From Copromyces sp. CBS 386.78 (taxonomy: Eukaryota > Ascomycota > Sordariomycetes > Sordariales > Sordariaceae): 64,000 nt of DNA. The notes under the pieces were generated by a model. The model worked only from the letters and a program-made list of their open reading frames with translations. It ran no database searches and was not told the origin of the DNA. Below, in pieces: positions 54,420-64,000 of this stretch. The stretch's first letter is position 1, and each line of letters starts with the position of its first letter. Position numbers and translations under genes: made by a program. The stretch lies in contig MU839081.1 in assembly GCA_030685235.1 (NCBI GenBank), positions 496,001 to 560,000 of the forward strand, given 5' to 3'.

Positions 54420-56592
54420 CCCGTGCTACGCCCCCACTTTTCTGGGATTCGCCAGACTCGTACCCCCTAAAGTTGGTGCTCACTACCAGTACAACTAAAC
54501 TAGCAAAACAACCAGTTTCTAGATATTTGCAACCCTCTTTCTTTGTACAACCATTTCTACCCTTACGTTTACGATATTTACGTTAAAATAATAGAGTCGC
54601 GATTGCTTCAAGCAGTAGAATATTATAAAAAATATTTAGAGTATCCGGTCGTAGCGCTATATAGAAATTTTAATATTCTCCGATAACGTTTCCGTAATTA
54701 TATTAAGGGTATCCTCCTTAAATAAAGTACTCCCATATATAATATTAAGTTTACCCCTTATAAAGAGGAGGTTTTATATAATTATATTAATTGTTTAAAT
54801 AGAATTAATTTCGCTGTAAGGTTAGAATATATTATTGAAATAGTAAATTTGATATTTCGAAGCCGTATTTCTAAAGTGGAATTGGCCAACGTTAATAGGC
54901 TACCCTACGTTAGTTAAAATTGGGCGTTATAGTTTATTAATTGTTACGAATATTTTAAGACGAAATAGAAAAAGATAAATACTACCTAGAAAGATAACGA
55001 GGATATAGAAAGGGTAAGCCCGGTTTATTTATATTATTTATATAGTAAAATATTAACGGTTGGTATAATAGGTAGCGGCTTACTTCGAGAAATTCTATAA
55101 TATCCTTTAGAAAGAAGGTTTTTTACTTTTAAATATATGGAATATAGATGAAACGGGTTTTTGTATTAGTATGGGGAAAAATTAAGTCGTTATTACAAAG
55201 TAGAAATATATATATTATTTCGCGCTCCCTGAAAATTATAAATTAGTAACGTATATTAAAGTTATTTTTGTAGTAGGCAAATATTATTTAATTTTTATAG
55301 TTTTTACCGGTTAGCTTTATATAGTTAATTGGTATTGGGTTAAAGAATTGGATTTTCGTATAATTATTATTATTATTCTAATAGGGTATTTAAATAATTA
55401 ATTGTTTTTCGAGTGGTTGAAGTATTAAAATAAGTATTTAAAGAAGTTTTAATAGGGTAAAATGCGGTTATTTATATTCGATAATTATAATTTATATTAT
55501 ACGAAGTAAGGGATTATTATAAATTATTAATAACCTTTTAATTAATAATTATATTAGCGAATTTCTATAGTATTATAATAATAATAGTATTATCGTTTTC
55601 GGTTTGCTTCCTTATTTTATATATTTTTTATAATTTTTAAATATAGTAGTCTTTTAATTATTTAAATATTATTATTCAAAAGTATTCGATATATTAGTTT
55701 GTAATAGTTTTATTAAAATTAGTAAATTAGAGTTTTTATTAATAATCGAGGGTATAAAAAAAAAAGTATTTAAATTATTAATAGTATAGTTAGTATTTAA
55801 CAAGATTAGAATTTACCCTTTTAAACCTAATATAAGTAATAAATATAGATATTTGGTATTTTTAGTATTTTTGGGATAATAGTTAATAATATATATAATA
55901 ATAGGTTGTATTTAAACTGTTATAAGACCGATTAGTTCGCTATATACTTACCCCCCCTCTTTAAATAGTATTAATAACTTTAATACTATTTTAAATATTT
56001 AGGAACCTTCGTTAAGTTAAAAAGGTTATTAATATTATTTACAATACGATAAACGAAAGGGATAATTTATTACTATTTTTAAAAAGGATAGTATTAAATT
56101 TCGTAAAAGGTAGTAAAATCGTTATAATAGAGTTGGTATAGGTTAAATAAGATTTGGATCGTACTTAATATATTAAATTTATATAATAACGTTATAAAGT
56201 ATATAAAAACCGTTCTATATAGGTTAGAGGGGTTTTAAAGGTATTTAATAATTATACTATAGTATAAAAGCGAATTGATAATAACCTTCGAGCTGTCTAT
56301 AAGAAAGTAGATAAAGCGAATTAATAGATTTAAAATAGGGCGAAAAAGTGTAGTGAAAAGGTAGTAAAGTTGGTTAGAAAGTAGCGGCGCGAAAGGAAGG
56401 TTGAGTTATACGAAGTATATAAATCGGAGCGTAATAAAGTACGAATTTTACGTATTAATTGACAATAATTGGCGATAACTTTATTTCTGGCTAGATCTGG
56501 TTGTTTTGTTGGTTTGGTTGTATTGGTAGTGAGCACTAACTTTAGGGGGTGCGAGTCTGGCGAGTCCCAGAAAAGTGGGGGCGTGGCACGGG
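54420..56592 (+). mobile_element. Fot1/pogo-type DNA transposon, heavily RIP-mutated
   Basis: 2173-bp element with long terminal inverted repeats of about 80-90 bp, beginning CCCGTGCTACGCCCCCACTT on the left and ending with the inverse (AAGTGGGGGCGTGGCACGGG) on the right. It is flanked by TA duplications (54418-54419 and 56593-56594), as for Tc1/mariner/pogo elements. The interior is extremely AT-rich, while the terminal repeats and flanks keep normal composition. Differences between the two terminal repeats that I could see are transitions, consistent with RIP. The element carries one decayed transposase gene on the plus strand. Confidence 0.92.
54570..56470 (+). pseudogene. Dead Fot1/pogo (DDE_1) transposase
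   Basis: With W/Q-to-stop changes read through, the forward frame follows Fot1-type transposases in order: an N-terminal helix-turn-helix region ('LLQAVEYYKKY...', 'YNIKFTPYKEEVLYNYI', like CENP-B/psq plus Tc5-type HTH); the first catalytic Asp in 'WNIDETGF' near 55150; 'YYFALPENYKLVTYI'; a degraded second block 'LFIFDNYNLYYTK' near 55470 (canonical 'LLDGHGSHHT'); then 'SKVFDILV...FIKISKLEFLL'. The third acidic residue could not be placed with confidence. Dozens of stops make it inactive. Confidence 0.85.
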
Positions 56593-56913
56593 TATCACCT
56601 CCAATTCCACCATTTGGGCATTCCAACCGGCCGGTTTAGCCCCAAAAACAACCCGGAAGCATGGATGGTTGTCCATATGTATGCGGGCCCGGGCCTGCAT
56701 GCAGCTCCCGCCAGCTGCATGCTTCGGTGATGGAACGAACGGTGATTGACACTTCCCCGTGGCCGTGGAGAAACCGTCGGGTCTTCCGTGGCGGGCTTCT
56801 TGGCAATGTTCAGTTGGAGCTATGTAGAGGTACTGTACACTACTGTACCACGATACGAGTGCTGTAAGATACGGGTACTCCCGCCGGCTCTTATGTAGGT
56901 TATTGTTCAGCAT

Positions 56914-57366
56914 CGATTGTTTTCAAACTTAGATACTACGATTGATAACCCTCTTCGTTGCGACGACTTGCAGCGAGAAGATGGAATGACTGCATTCATT
57001 TGTGCGGTTGCTACCGAAGATTTGGCGTGTTCTCCAGCATCATCATCTCCGTCTTTGCAGTTGACAAGACCCACTGTATGGGCCCGTATGGCATGGAGAT
57101 GGAGTCACTGTAGACGAACCCATGGGGTAAGTAGTGCAAGGTACTGTAGTCCTTTTGGCTGGCTTGTGATCGGGCGCGACGGGTACCGAATGCCCAGCTG
57201 AGTAACATATATTTCGTAATGTTAATGTGGTTCTTATGGTCCATGTATCATAACGCACCGTCGCATCCATTCCATTAATACTATTCATAAACATCATTCA
57301 TCACCGCCCCAAACTCATACTTCTCATATTATGGTATCACTTGCGAAAAACAGCCGAGACAGATCC
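56914..57366. other. Short interval left of the C2-domain gene
   Basis: Contains the 3' untranslated region of the C2-domain gene. No gene seen. Confidence 0.4.
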
Positions 57367-59232
57367 CTAAACCGTCTTGGTCACTCCGCTCCCTTCACCA
57401 TTCCCTTGCCCACTCCCACTTCCACTCGCGTGCTCCGCGTGCCCGTGCCCACCGCTGTTCATACCTGGTACCCAATCCCTCCACGTGCTCGGATCCTCCA
57501 CCATATCGAACGCCCTCTCCTTCTTACTCTTATACCTCGGCGCATCATCATCCATCGCATCCAAATCTCCCAGGCGACTCTCATCATCCGAGCTGAAGCT
57601 GCTCGAGCTCGGGCTGCGGTTCAGCACCATCCGGACCTTGGGACCCTCCTTCTTCTTGATCTCTAGCTGCTCCTTCTTGGCCTTCTGGTGCTCCTCGTCG
57701 CCGCAGTCCAATGCCCGAATGTGCAGACCCGGAAACTGCCGTTGAAGAAACGCCTGTAGATCGGGCAGGACGCACTTGTCTGGCCGGTAGGTGCCGCTGT
57801 CGTTGTCGATGATGAGCTCGTAGTCCTCCGGGTCGCGGGATAATTCGGATGTGCCTGGGTGATCGTGCGTCTCGTGGCTGAGACCGTTGTCGCACGTGTT
57901 ATTGTAGCCACTACCGTTTTCCTGGTTATGGTCATGGTGGCTTGAGGAGCCCGTGTGGGTGTGATGGGGCTTGTGACGCTTAGCGATGCGTCTGATGAAG
58001 AACTCGCCCGAACAAGCGATGTACGTCGCCACGTCTGAGTGCATGGTGTGCTTGCTCAGGAGATCGATACCGAATTCCTTGCCCGTCTCGGTGAAGCGCA
58101 GCAAGCCGTCCAAGGTGAGCACGTAGGTGAAGATGCGACCTCCTTCCGCAAAGTGCGCCATCCTGAGAAACTGTACCGAGGCGTCCTTGCTGCATTCTGC
58201 GAATATTCCGACTTCGGTACTCGAGTCGTAGTTGTAGATCCGCCTGTGTTGCTTGTGAAGAACCTTGTTCAGGATGTGACCCCTGAAACCTTTTTGCGAA
58301 AACATCTTGCCGATGAGGGGACGGAACTCGACATATCGGTGGTAGAGTTTGGGGGGGACTGGCCCAGCAAGTTGGATTTCGCTGGCTTGGAAACTGTTCT
58401 CTCTCTGTTAGTGACTGCCTCTTGCTATCAGATCTTGGGTTTGAAAAACGCACTCATATTTCTGGGGCATCTTGCTGTTGTCATCGCTGTCTGTCCCGTC
58501 ACTACCGGCCGTCACACCGGTCAGCCGCCCAATCATGGGACTGAAGTGCTTGACCCAATAGGTAGGCCCCAGAGTGCACATCTGAGCATGAGGGGGATCC
58601 GAGACGCCCAGAACATTAATGCTGATGTGTATCTGAGGCGACGTCCATTTCAGCCCATGCATCAGGGCCTCGATGCCCTTGTGGAAATACGCCCGTTTGC
58701 TGCCCGAACGCTTCTTGATCTCGAAGAACTTGCCATCCAGCCCAAATCCTGGCCAGTCCTCGTCTAGGTGGTCTACCTCGATGGTAACATTCCCTAGTCG
58801 GTCATCATGATCCGGCCAATCCTCGTCGTATAGGCGGCACTTCAACTTGAATCCTGTAGCTGGCACGTTGGCAACAATCCAGTCTTCCTCCCATACCGGC
58901 TCGCGACTCTTGTGTATGGTTCGTGTCCTTCGCGTAAGTGGAGGGTCTTCCGGGTGTCGCTTGGGGACATCAGCAGTCAGTGTAGCGTGAATGTATGGAT
59001 CGGAGGATACTGTTTGGATGTCGGCCACTGGGAGGTTGATGGCCTTGTGGAAGGTGATTTTGATGGTATATCCGGGAGGAGCGTCGGGGAGTGGAGTTGG
59101 GTCGAATCCACCTGGGGGGTTATGGTGCTGTTCTTGAGGTTCGTCTTGGCTTTTCTCGTGCGAGCCGTTCTCAGGTGGATCATCATACGTGGGCTGCTCA
59201 AGGTAGTGCTCTGCGGCAGAGGGAGGAGCCAT
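57367..59232 (-). CDS. C2-domain protein, fungal-specific
   Basis: Probably a membrane-lipid or Ca2+-responsive adaptor; precise role unknown. Exon 1 (59232-58454) and exon 2 (58393-57367) join through a 60-nt intron (GTGCGT...AACAG), giving 601 aa. A polar Pro-rich N-terminus (1-50) precedes a C2 domain at about 52-165 ('YTIKITFHKAINLPVADIQT', 'SSDPYIHATL', 'WEEDWIVANVPATGFKLKCR', 'YDEDWPDHDDRLGNV'). The acidic loop residues D in 'SSDPY' and 'DEDWPDHDD' are in the places that bind Ca2+ in C2 domains. The second half ('YHRYVEFRPLIGKMFSQKGF', 'VGIFAECSKDASVQFLRMAH') looks like a conserved fungal module. A His/Asn/Gly-rich linker and a charged tail follow. Two charged tracts near the C-terminus suggest phosphorylation or nuclear/peripheral binding, but this is not demonstrated. 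Confidence 0.82.
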
Positions 59233-60043
59233 GTTTGCAGTTCGTGTTCGGGAAGATCACCGAGTCCAATCAGCCTGCTCCAGTCGTCGTAGGGACAAGT
59301 ATTCTGCCGTGCTCGTTTGGTTGGCCAATCCCATGTTATTCCACCACCGCAATCCAAGTTCAGAAGTCTCGGGGATTCCTTCGATTTGCGCTCCCGAGCT
59401 GGTTGTCAAATCTTGGATTAAAAGACGAGTTAAGAAGTCGAGGAAGGTTATGAACAGTTACCGGGTCCGGGATGTTGGGGTATATAAGGTAGATATCCAA
59501 ACTCTATTAGCCGGCTGACGACACACGGATATGAAAAAAGAAGACGAACGGATGGAGACTCAAGGGAGGATCAGCAGGGCAGATATCTGCACAGTTTTTC
59601 AGGCGCGGCTGTACGGGTCGCTGTCAGGGTCGCTTGTCAGATTTGTGGAGGGATGGATGCGGATGACAGCCACATGGAATGCCGTCCCCCCAGCTCTTTC
59701 TTGTCCCCCCCGCTGCGCCTGCCGTTCATCGCTCGGTTCGGCGGTTCACAGCCCAGCCAGCGGGCAGTGAGAGCTCGGCTCCTCCCCGCCCGTGACATCC
59801 AAGGAAGGAAGCTACAATGAGCACACAACCCGCCTTTATCTTGTGATTCGCATTTCTTGTTGGCCGGTCCCTTCAGAGGTGACTTTTTCTCTTTTCACTG
59901 CAACATGACCTACACCCCAAACGACTCAGACCACCTTTGCGCGCAAATGACCCCAACGCTCTCAAGAGTGACGACGTTTCTCCAATAACCTGGTGACGTC
60001 ACATGTCCTCCTTTGCACACCCAACATTGAACATGGGATCCTA
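59233..60043. other. Upstream region of the C2-domain gene
   Basis: Promoter-side interval of about 0.8 kb ending at MITE copy 3. No gene seen. Confidence 0.4.
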
Positions 60044-60407
60044 GGGCGTGTTCGGTACACAGTAAACAACCCCAGTAAATGGAAATCCGTAAATCTGGGC
60101 GGACGTGGTCCGTGTGCGGTACCTGGGTTAAATTCCGTCGAAAGTCACTCCCTCTGGTGTATCCTCTAACAATTTCTCGCGATTTCCAGGCTCTCGTTGG
60201 CTCAGTAAATGGCTTGGCAGAATATACGCTTTGTGGTTGGTCAAAAAAAGTCTTGGCGGGCCAAATTTACTGACAACCATTTTCAGACCTTTTAAGGTCC
60301 GGTTTGTCTGTCCAGTAAATGCGCTTTGACCACTTTCCTTAACCTTTGTACTTCTCAACTGCCAAGACGGTTTACTGGACCCCATTTACTGTGTACCGAA
60401 CACGCCC
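60044..60407. mobile_element. 364-bp TIR transposon (MITE), copy 3, not RIP-mutated
   Basis: Same family and orientation as the copies at 5611 and 6792. It starts GGGCGTGTTCGGTACACAGT and ends CTGTGTACCGAACACGCCC, flanked by CTA (60041-60043 and 60408-60410). Its terminal repeats match perfectly over at least 26 bases and it keeps C/G at sites that are T/A in the other two copies, so it best represents the original sequence. It has no coding capacity; a 64-codon open frame inside is meaningless. It lies between two minus-strand genes, upstream of the C2-domain gene. Confidence 0.93.
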
Positions 60408-60410
60408 CTA

Positions 60411-61401
60411 CCCGCATTTCATCACATTCGTTTCCAAGCTCAGCCAAGTGCCAAGAGAACTCTTTCCACAACGTCCTTCGGCTCTGTGGGGCCGTCTTCG
60501 CTCGGCGCTGGCTCGGCGTTGCTGCATGATGTTCCGTCCTGTCAAACAACCCGTTTGGCGATCAAATCAGCGCTCTTCCTTTTTCTCTTTCACAGTCTTA
60601 CATGTTTCGCCCAGCGTTTGCGATCGTCCATGGCGCATCGGCCAGTCCGCTACATCCTTGTTCAATTATTGTCAAGAAAAAGTCAGATGCGGACGACGCT
60701 ACGGTCACGCCTTCGGCTCCATCACGCCCCATCTACCGGTACCTAGGCTCGCTAGGCTGCCTGTCTTACACTTGCACTGCCTCTTATAGCCGTCAGTCAG
60801 CCACACTTCTCGATAGTGGCATCGCGGTAGATGGAATTCGGTACCGACCCCTCTTATCGGTTGAACCCGATTGGATTTCCGTCTGTCAGAGCATTCGCCT
60901 ACAATTGAATGAGCCGAAATCTTTCACACCGTCATCGAAACCACGCAGGGACAATGCTGTGAGCCAAATAAAGGGAAACAGCAAAAGGTAAATAAGTTCG
61001 TAAAGTGGGTATATCTCGTTATAAATTGTGAGCCCGTTCCAGCTTATCCTCCTCTCCTCGTATATCCACGCTATTAATGCTATGGCAGACCGTCCTCCTC
61101 TTCCTTCTTCTTCTTCTCCTCCTGGCCGCTACATACTATTATCGGCCGGATCCTTCCCACCTGCTGATGTTACCTCTCCCTTCATATACTTATGCGTCTC
61201 TTCCTCAAACCGATATTTGATGTTCGCTTCATCCTTCTCTTTCACCTTCTCCTTGTGTGCTCTGAATTCCTCCGCCATGAACTTCTCCGGCTCCGGCATT
61301 ATAGCAGGTAAGCAAAATGGCGTTTGCCCTGCTTCTTCGGAGTCTCTATTTTTCTTCTGTTCCTCCTCCAATTGTTGTTTCTGTTCTTGCTGTTGTTGTT
61401 G
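60411..61401. other. Interval between MITE copy 3 and the membrane-protein gene
   Basis: Contains the 3' untranslated region of the membrane-protein gene at its right side. Open frames at 60346-60991 overlap one another and show no motif. No gene seen. Confidence 0.4.
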
Positions 61402-62789
61402 CTACTGTTGTCGTTCACGCTCCCGCTCTTCCTTATCCCTCCTCACCTCCTTCTCCTTCTCACTGACGCGCACCTGCCCCTTCTTCTCATCAAGAATGGC
61501 CTTCTTTGCGTCTCCCTTCTCATTCAAGATGATAACCTCTTTCACACCCGCCTCCCCAAACGAATCATCCATCTTCTCCTTAATCTCCGCTTCCTCACCG
61601 TCCATCTCGCACCGGACCTGCCCGTCGATCTCGTAGTGTCCTGTATCTTCGCCCATCTCATGTCGATACCAACCCCCGTCCATCTCGTGAACGGCATTCG
61701 GGTCGCTTTTAACCAAGTCCGAACCGGGAGCGTATGCCTCGGTGATGGTCGACTCTGTCATCGCTCCCTTTCCTTGCTGCTGCTGCTGCTCTCGTTGTTT
61801 TCGAATTCGTCGTCGTCGTCGGGCAAACAAGAAACCTGCTCCGCCGGCTAAGAAGGTGAAGGCGCCGACTATGCCTATGGCGATGCCGATTACTGCTCCT
61901 GTGGAGATTGTTGTTTTGTCTTTGTTGTTGAGGCCTGGTTGCGGGGCGTTTCCTCCTGGGTTGGAGGAAGAGGAAGACGAAGAAGAAGAAGAAGTGGCGG
62001 GGCTGCTACCGGTGGCTGGAGATCCTGCTGCCTGGCCGTCGTCGGTGGTTGATTCCAAGGGGACGTAAGCCGAATCGGTCGCTGTTTACCCCCAAGTTAG
62101 TTTCATGACTTTAGCACCACTTCCCAACTCATCGCACGAGAGCTAGTTAGTGACTTACAAGGTGCAGCAGCCTTATTACAATCAATCCTCATCTCACACA
62201 CATTCCCATCCCTCTTCAAATAATACGCAAACCCCGTCTTGGCTCGCTGCCAACACCTGAAGTCTCCATACCCATTATTGCCCTTTCCAACATAATCGTC
62301 CTCGGCAACATGGTACCCGATCACGGCCTTGAAGGTAACGCCCGTGTCCATCCACGTCGCGGACATCGTGGCGTTGTACCAGGTCGCTGTCGTGTTGAAG
62401 TCCGTGTCGACGATCGCCACGCCCCCCGTTGGTAAACCCTGGACCTCGGCGCTGTAGAAGGCCATTTGCGAGGAACGGATTCCCGAGAATGAGAGGCAGT
62501 CGCAGAGGATGACGTGTTCTGTTGCGCTTCGTTTTGATAGTGCTGGTTGGGTGTTGTTGAGGGAAGAGAGGGTTAAACTCCGCGCAAAGTCGGCCGGGAA
62601 GACGCCATCATTGTTGGAGCCGGCGCGGCGGACGGCGTTGATGCTAGCTGAGGCGGCACATGTTGAATAGAAGAGAGTTACCAGGGTGATGTACCAGGTA
62701 AGTCGAAGGATAAAGGCGGTAACGGAGGCGGAGGCGGAGGCGGAGGCGGAGAAGGGCGTGGCAGGAACGGTCCAGGCGGTAATCATCAT
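61402..62789 (-). CDS. Single-pass membrane protein with secreted ectodomain and Lys/Glu-rich cytoplasmic tail
   Basis: Family unknown; the architecture resembles fungal plasma-membrane sensors. Exons 62789-62159 and 62081-61402 join at GTAAGT...AACAG, giving 436 aa. The N-terminus has a hydrophobic signal segment (about 28-48, 'RLTWYITLVTLFYSTCAA') after a Ser-Ala repeat encoded by GGCGGA-type repeats. A Kex2-like 'LSKR' follows near 85. The ectodomain holds several Cys ('HVILCDCLSFSG', 'FRCWQRAKTGFAYYL', 'CEMRIDCN') and N-glycosylation sites ('NTTATWYNATMSATW'). After a Ser/Gly-rich stretch there is a transmembrane helix at about 265-288 ('GAVIGIAIGIVGAFTFLAGG'), an 'RRRRRIRKQRE' stop-transfer and an acidic/basic cytoplasmic tail ending in a Glu/Arg helix. 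Confidence 0.8.
62723..62751. repeat. (GGCGGA)n-like hexanucleotide repeat in coding sequence
   Basis: Tandem GGAGGC/GGCGGA units on the plus strand encode the Ser-Ala run near the N-terminus of the minus-strand membrane protein. Length polymorphism would change the signal region. Confidence 0.85.
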
Positions 62790-64000
62790 GTTTTCCTTCT
62801 CTGTTCAGGTTTCTTTCGACTGTTTCAACCGACAACCATTAATTGACTTGCGTGAACGCCGCACACCCCTAGAAGAGCGAAGAGCGAAGCGTCGCAGTCG
62901 CAATCGAAGCCGCTCATAAAACCGGCCCGGACCTGGGAACGGCAGACGCACAAACGATTGAAAGAGGGAACCTCCTCACTGCAACCGATCAACCCCGACC
63001 GACTCCGAATAGCTTCTACACACGAGCGAACGAAAACCGGACGAAAACGGTAATAGATAGGTAGGTAGTCTGCCAAGATGAAATGAGGAATTGACCGAAG
63101 TGGAGCACTTCAATCTCAAAAGGTCTCAAGTTCTTTCATGCAACCGGAGCCCAGAAGCCGGAATGAGGGCATATTTTAGTCTATGGCGCTATTCCCAGTG
63201 TTGTTGTCGTCGCCGTGAGTGTGCCCGGGTGCTAGCTGTTTAGTCGTCGATGTTGTCCGTCTTGCATCGACCGGATTTCCAAACCAAATTTGAAGATTCA
63301 AAAAGACCCTGAAGCGGATGAGAAGCAGATCATTGAAGAAGGAAGGTGTTATGGTTCGGTCCCGGGAGTCTGGAGGGCAGTCAGCAGTGATGAAGAGAAA
63401 ATGCGGGTTTCATGTGCTGATCATTCGTGAACAGGGGCTCCAAATAAAAACTGCCGTCGGCGTCCAGTCTGAGAGACACCTTACGGTCTGGGATGGATGG
63501 ATGGATGGATGGAGGGAAGTTTAGGAAAAGATATCGAGATACATAAAATAGGTCTGTTGTGGGTTGAAGGCTGGGAGTTGTGATATGGGTCGAGGATGTG
63601 TTACACTAACAGTGCAGCAGTATTTCTCTGGCAAATCTGTTAGTGCACAACTGGCCCGAACCAACCATTGCCCACCTACAGTAGAAACGAGAGAGACATC
63701 GACACCACTCTGCAATGCGACAGTGTGCTGACGGGCGTTACAAGCCATCTTGAACAAATTTCCCAATCATCATTCAGGCCTGAAGACTCACCCTGGAGCT
63801 CGGCATTTATTGTCCGATGACTTGCATCTGAGTCTCTGTTCCGCGGTCCGCGTTACCTTAATCTTCCCGGAGGCTGCGCTGCGGCCCTGAATGGTTGGTG
63901 TTAAAATATGTATGGGGAGACAGGCATGATGATGTTGGGGGGTTCGGGAAGTCCTATAATACCTTCCTTCTACTTCGGGACAAAGGCTGAGAAATTAAAC
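62790..64000. other. Right-edge interval, no gene supported
   Basis: Upstream region of the membrane-protein gene. It contains a GGAT/GATG tandem run at about 63491-63512 and a weak inverted structure (CACTAACAG...CTGTTAGTG, near 63607-63647). Open frames are short and without motifs. Confidence 0.45.
63491..63512. repeat. (GGAT)n microsatellite
   Basis: About five and a half uninterrupted GGAT units. Confidence 0.9.

Larger units (their letters stand above)
54142..56913 (-). pseudogene. Open reading frame of unknown function split by a Fot1-like insertion
   Basis: On the minus strand, the frame opening at the ATG at 56913 runs to the transposon edge. The frame from the other edge (54417) continues to a stop at 54142. 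If the element (54420-56592) and one copy of its TA duplication are ignored, the two parts are in the same phase: a codon made of base 56595 plus the TA is followed directly by the codon at 54417. The combined frame would be 198 codons. I recognise no domain; the left part has hydrophobic-alternating text such as 'GRAGVLVDGHLLVVGESG'. Flanks are not RIP-mutated. It may be a disrupted species-specific gene or a chance open frame. Confidence 0.4.

Noticed and set aside
61028..61636. 202-codon forward frame rich in Ser/Phe
   Set aside because: It overlaps the coding tail of the minus-strand membrane protein in antisense; its Ser/Phe content reflects complement of Glu/Lys codons.
63541..63690. 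Second hairpin element near the right edge
   Set aside because: Only a 9-bp core is inverted exactly; arm lengths differ and mismatches are many, so it is mentioned only as a possible decayed relative.
1..64000. CRISPR arrays, bacterial operons, riboswitches, 5S or other rRNA genes
   Set aside because: None seen; spliced genes and RIP show a fungal nuclear sequence, and I found no match to a fungal 5S gene or a regular repeat-spacer pattern.

Overview
This window is nuclear DNA of a filamentous ascomycete, most likely Sordariaceae (a Neurospora/Sordaria-type fungus). The grounds are short introns (about 50-90 nt) with GTNNGT donors, CTRAC-type branch sites and pyrimidine-rich acceptors; a mitochondrial ATP synthase subunit 9 precursor of 147 residues that looks like the Neurospora nuclear form; a DIM-2-type cytosine DNA methyltransferase; and transposon relics whose substitutions are nearly all C:G to T:A, the signature of repeat-induced point mutation (RIP). 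One 10-base assembly gap lies at 14469-14478.

Layout. (1) 1-1.8 kb is AT-rich: RIP-ruined ends of a Ty3/gypsy chromovirus and a Ty1/copia element. (2) 1.8-9.8 kb is gene-poor, with two copies of a 364-bp inverted-repeat transposon (5611-5974, 6792-7155) and two hairpin-type inverted repeats. (3) 9.8-26.4 kb is a dense housekeeping block: rrp6 (-), mdm35 (+), a small two-helix membrane protein (+), gpi1 (+), tubulin cofactor C (+), med9 (-), gpmI (+), oli (-). (4) 26.4-29.4 kb shows no gene. (5) 29.4-43.3 kb holds a SAS2-type MYST acetyltransferase (-), a large probably mitochondrial helical-repeat protein (+), dim-2 (+) and a medium-chain reductase (-). (6) 45.7-53.0 kb holds a mucin-like secreted protein (+) and a large CAMKL-type protein kinase (-). 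(7) 54.4-56.6 kb is a RIP-degraded Fot1/pogo transposon that splits an otherwise open reading frame. (8) 57.4-62.8 kb holds a C2-domain protein (-), the third and unmutated copy of the 364-bp element (60044-60407), and a single-pass membrane protein (-).

The genes do not form one pathway. Two chromatin modifiers (a SAS2-like H4 acetyltransferase and DIM-2) sit about 5 kb apart, and the window also contains RIP-mutated AT-rich DNA of the kind DIM-2 methylates in Neurospora. Three divergent pairs share roughly 0.6-1.0 kb intergenic regions (rrp6/mdm35, med9/gpmI, sas2/large mitochondrial protein). Exon joins were inferred by eye from splice consensus and reading-frame continuity; none was checked against transcripts.

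I did not find a convincing new multi-gene system. The best leads are the 364-bp transposon family with its copy-specific RIP footprint, the ORF split by the Fot1-like insertion, and the small two-helix ORF directly upstream of gpi1.
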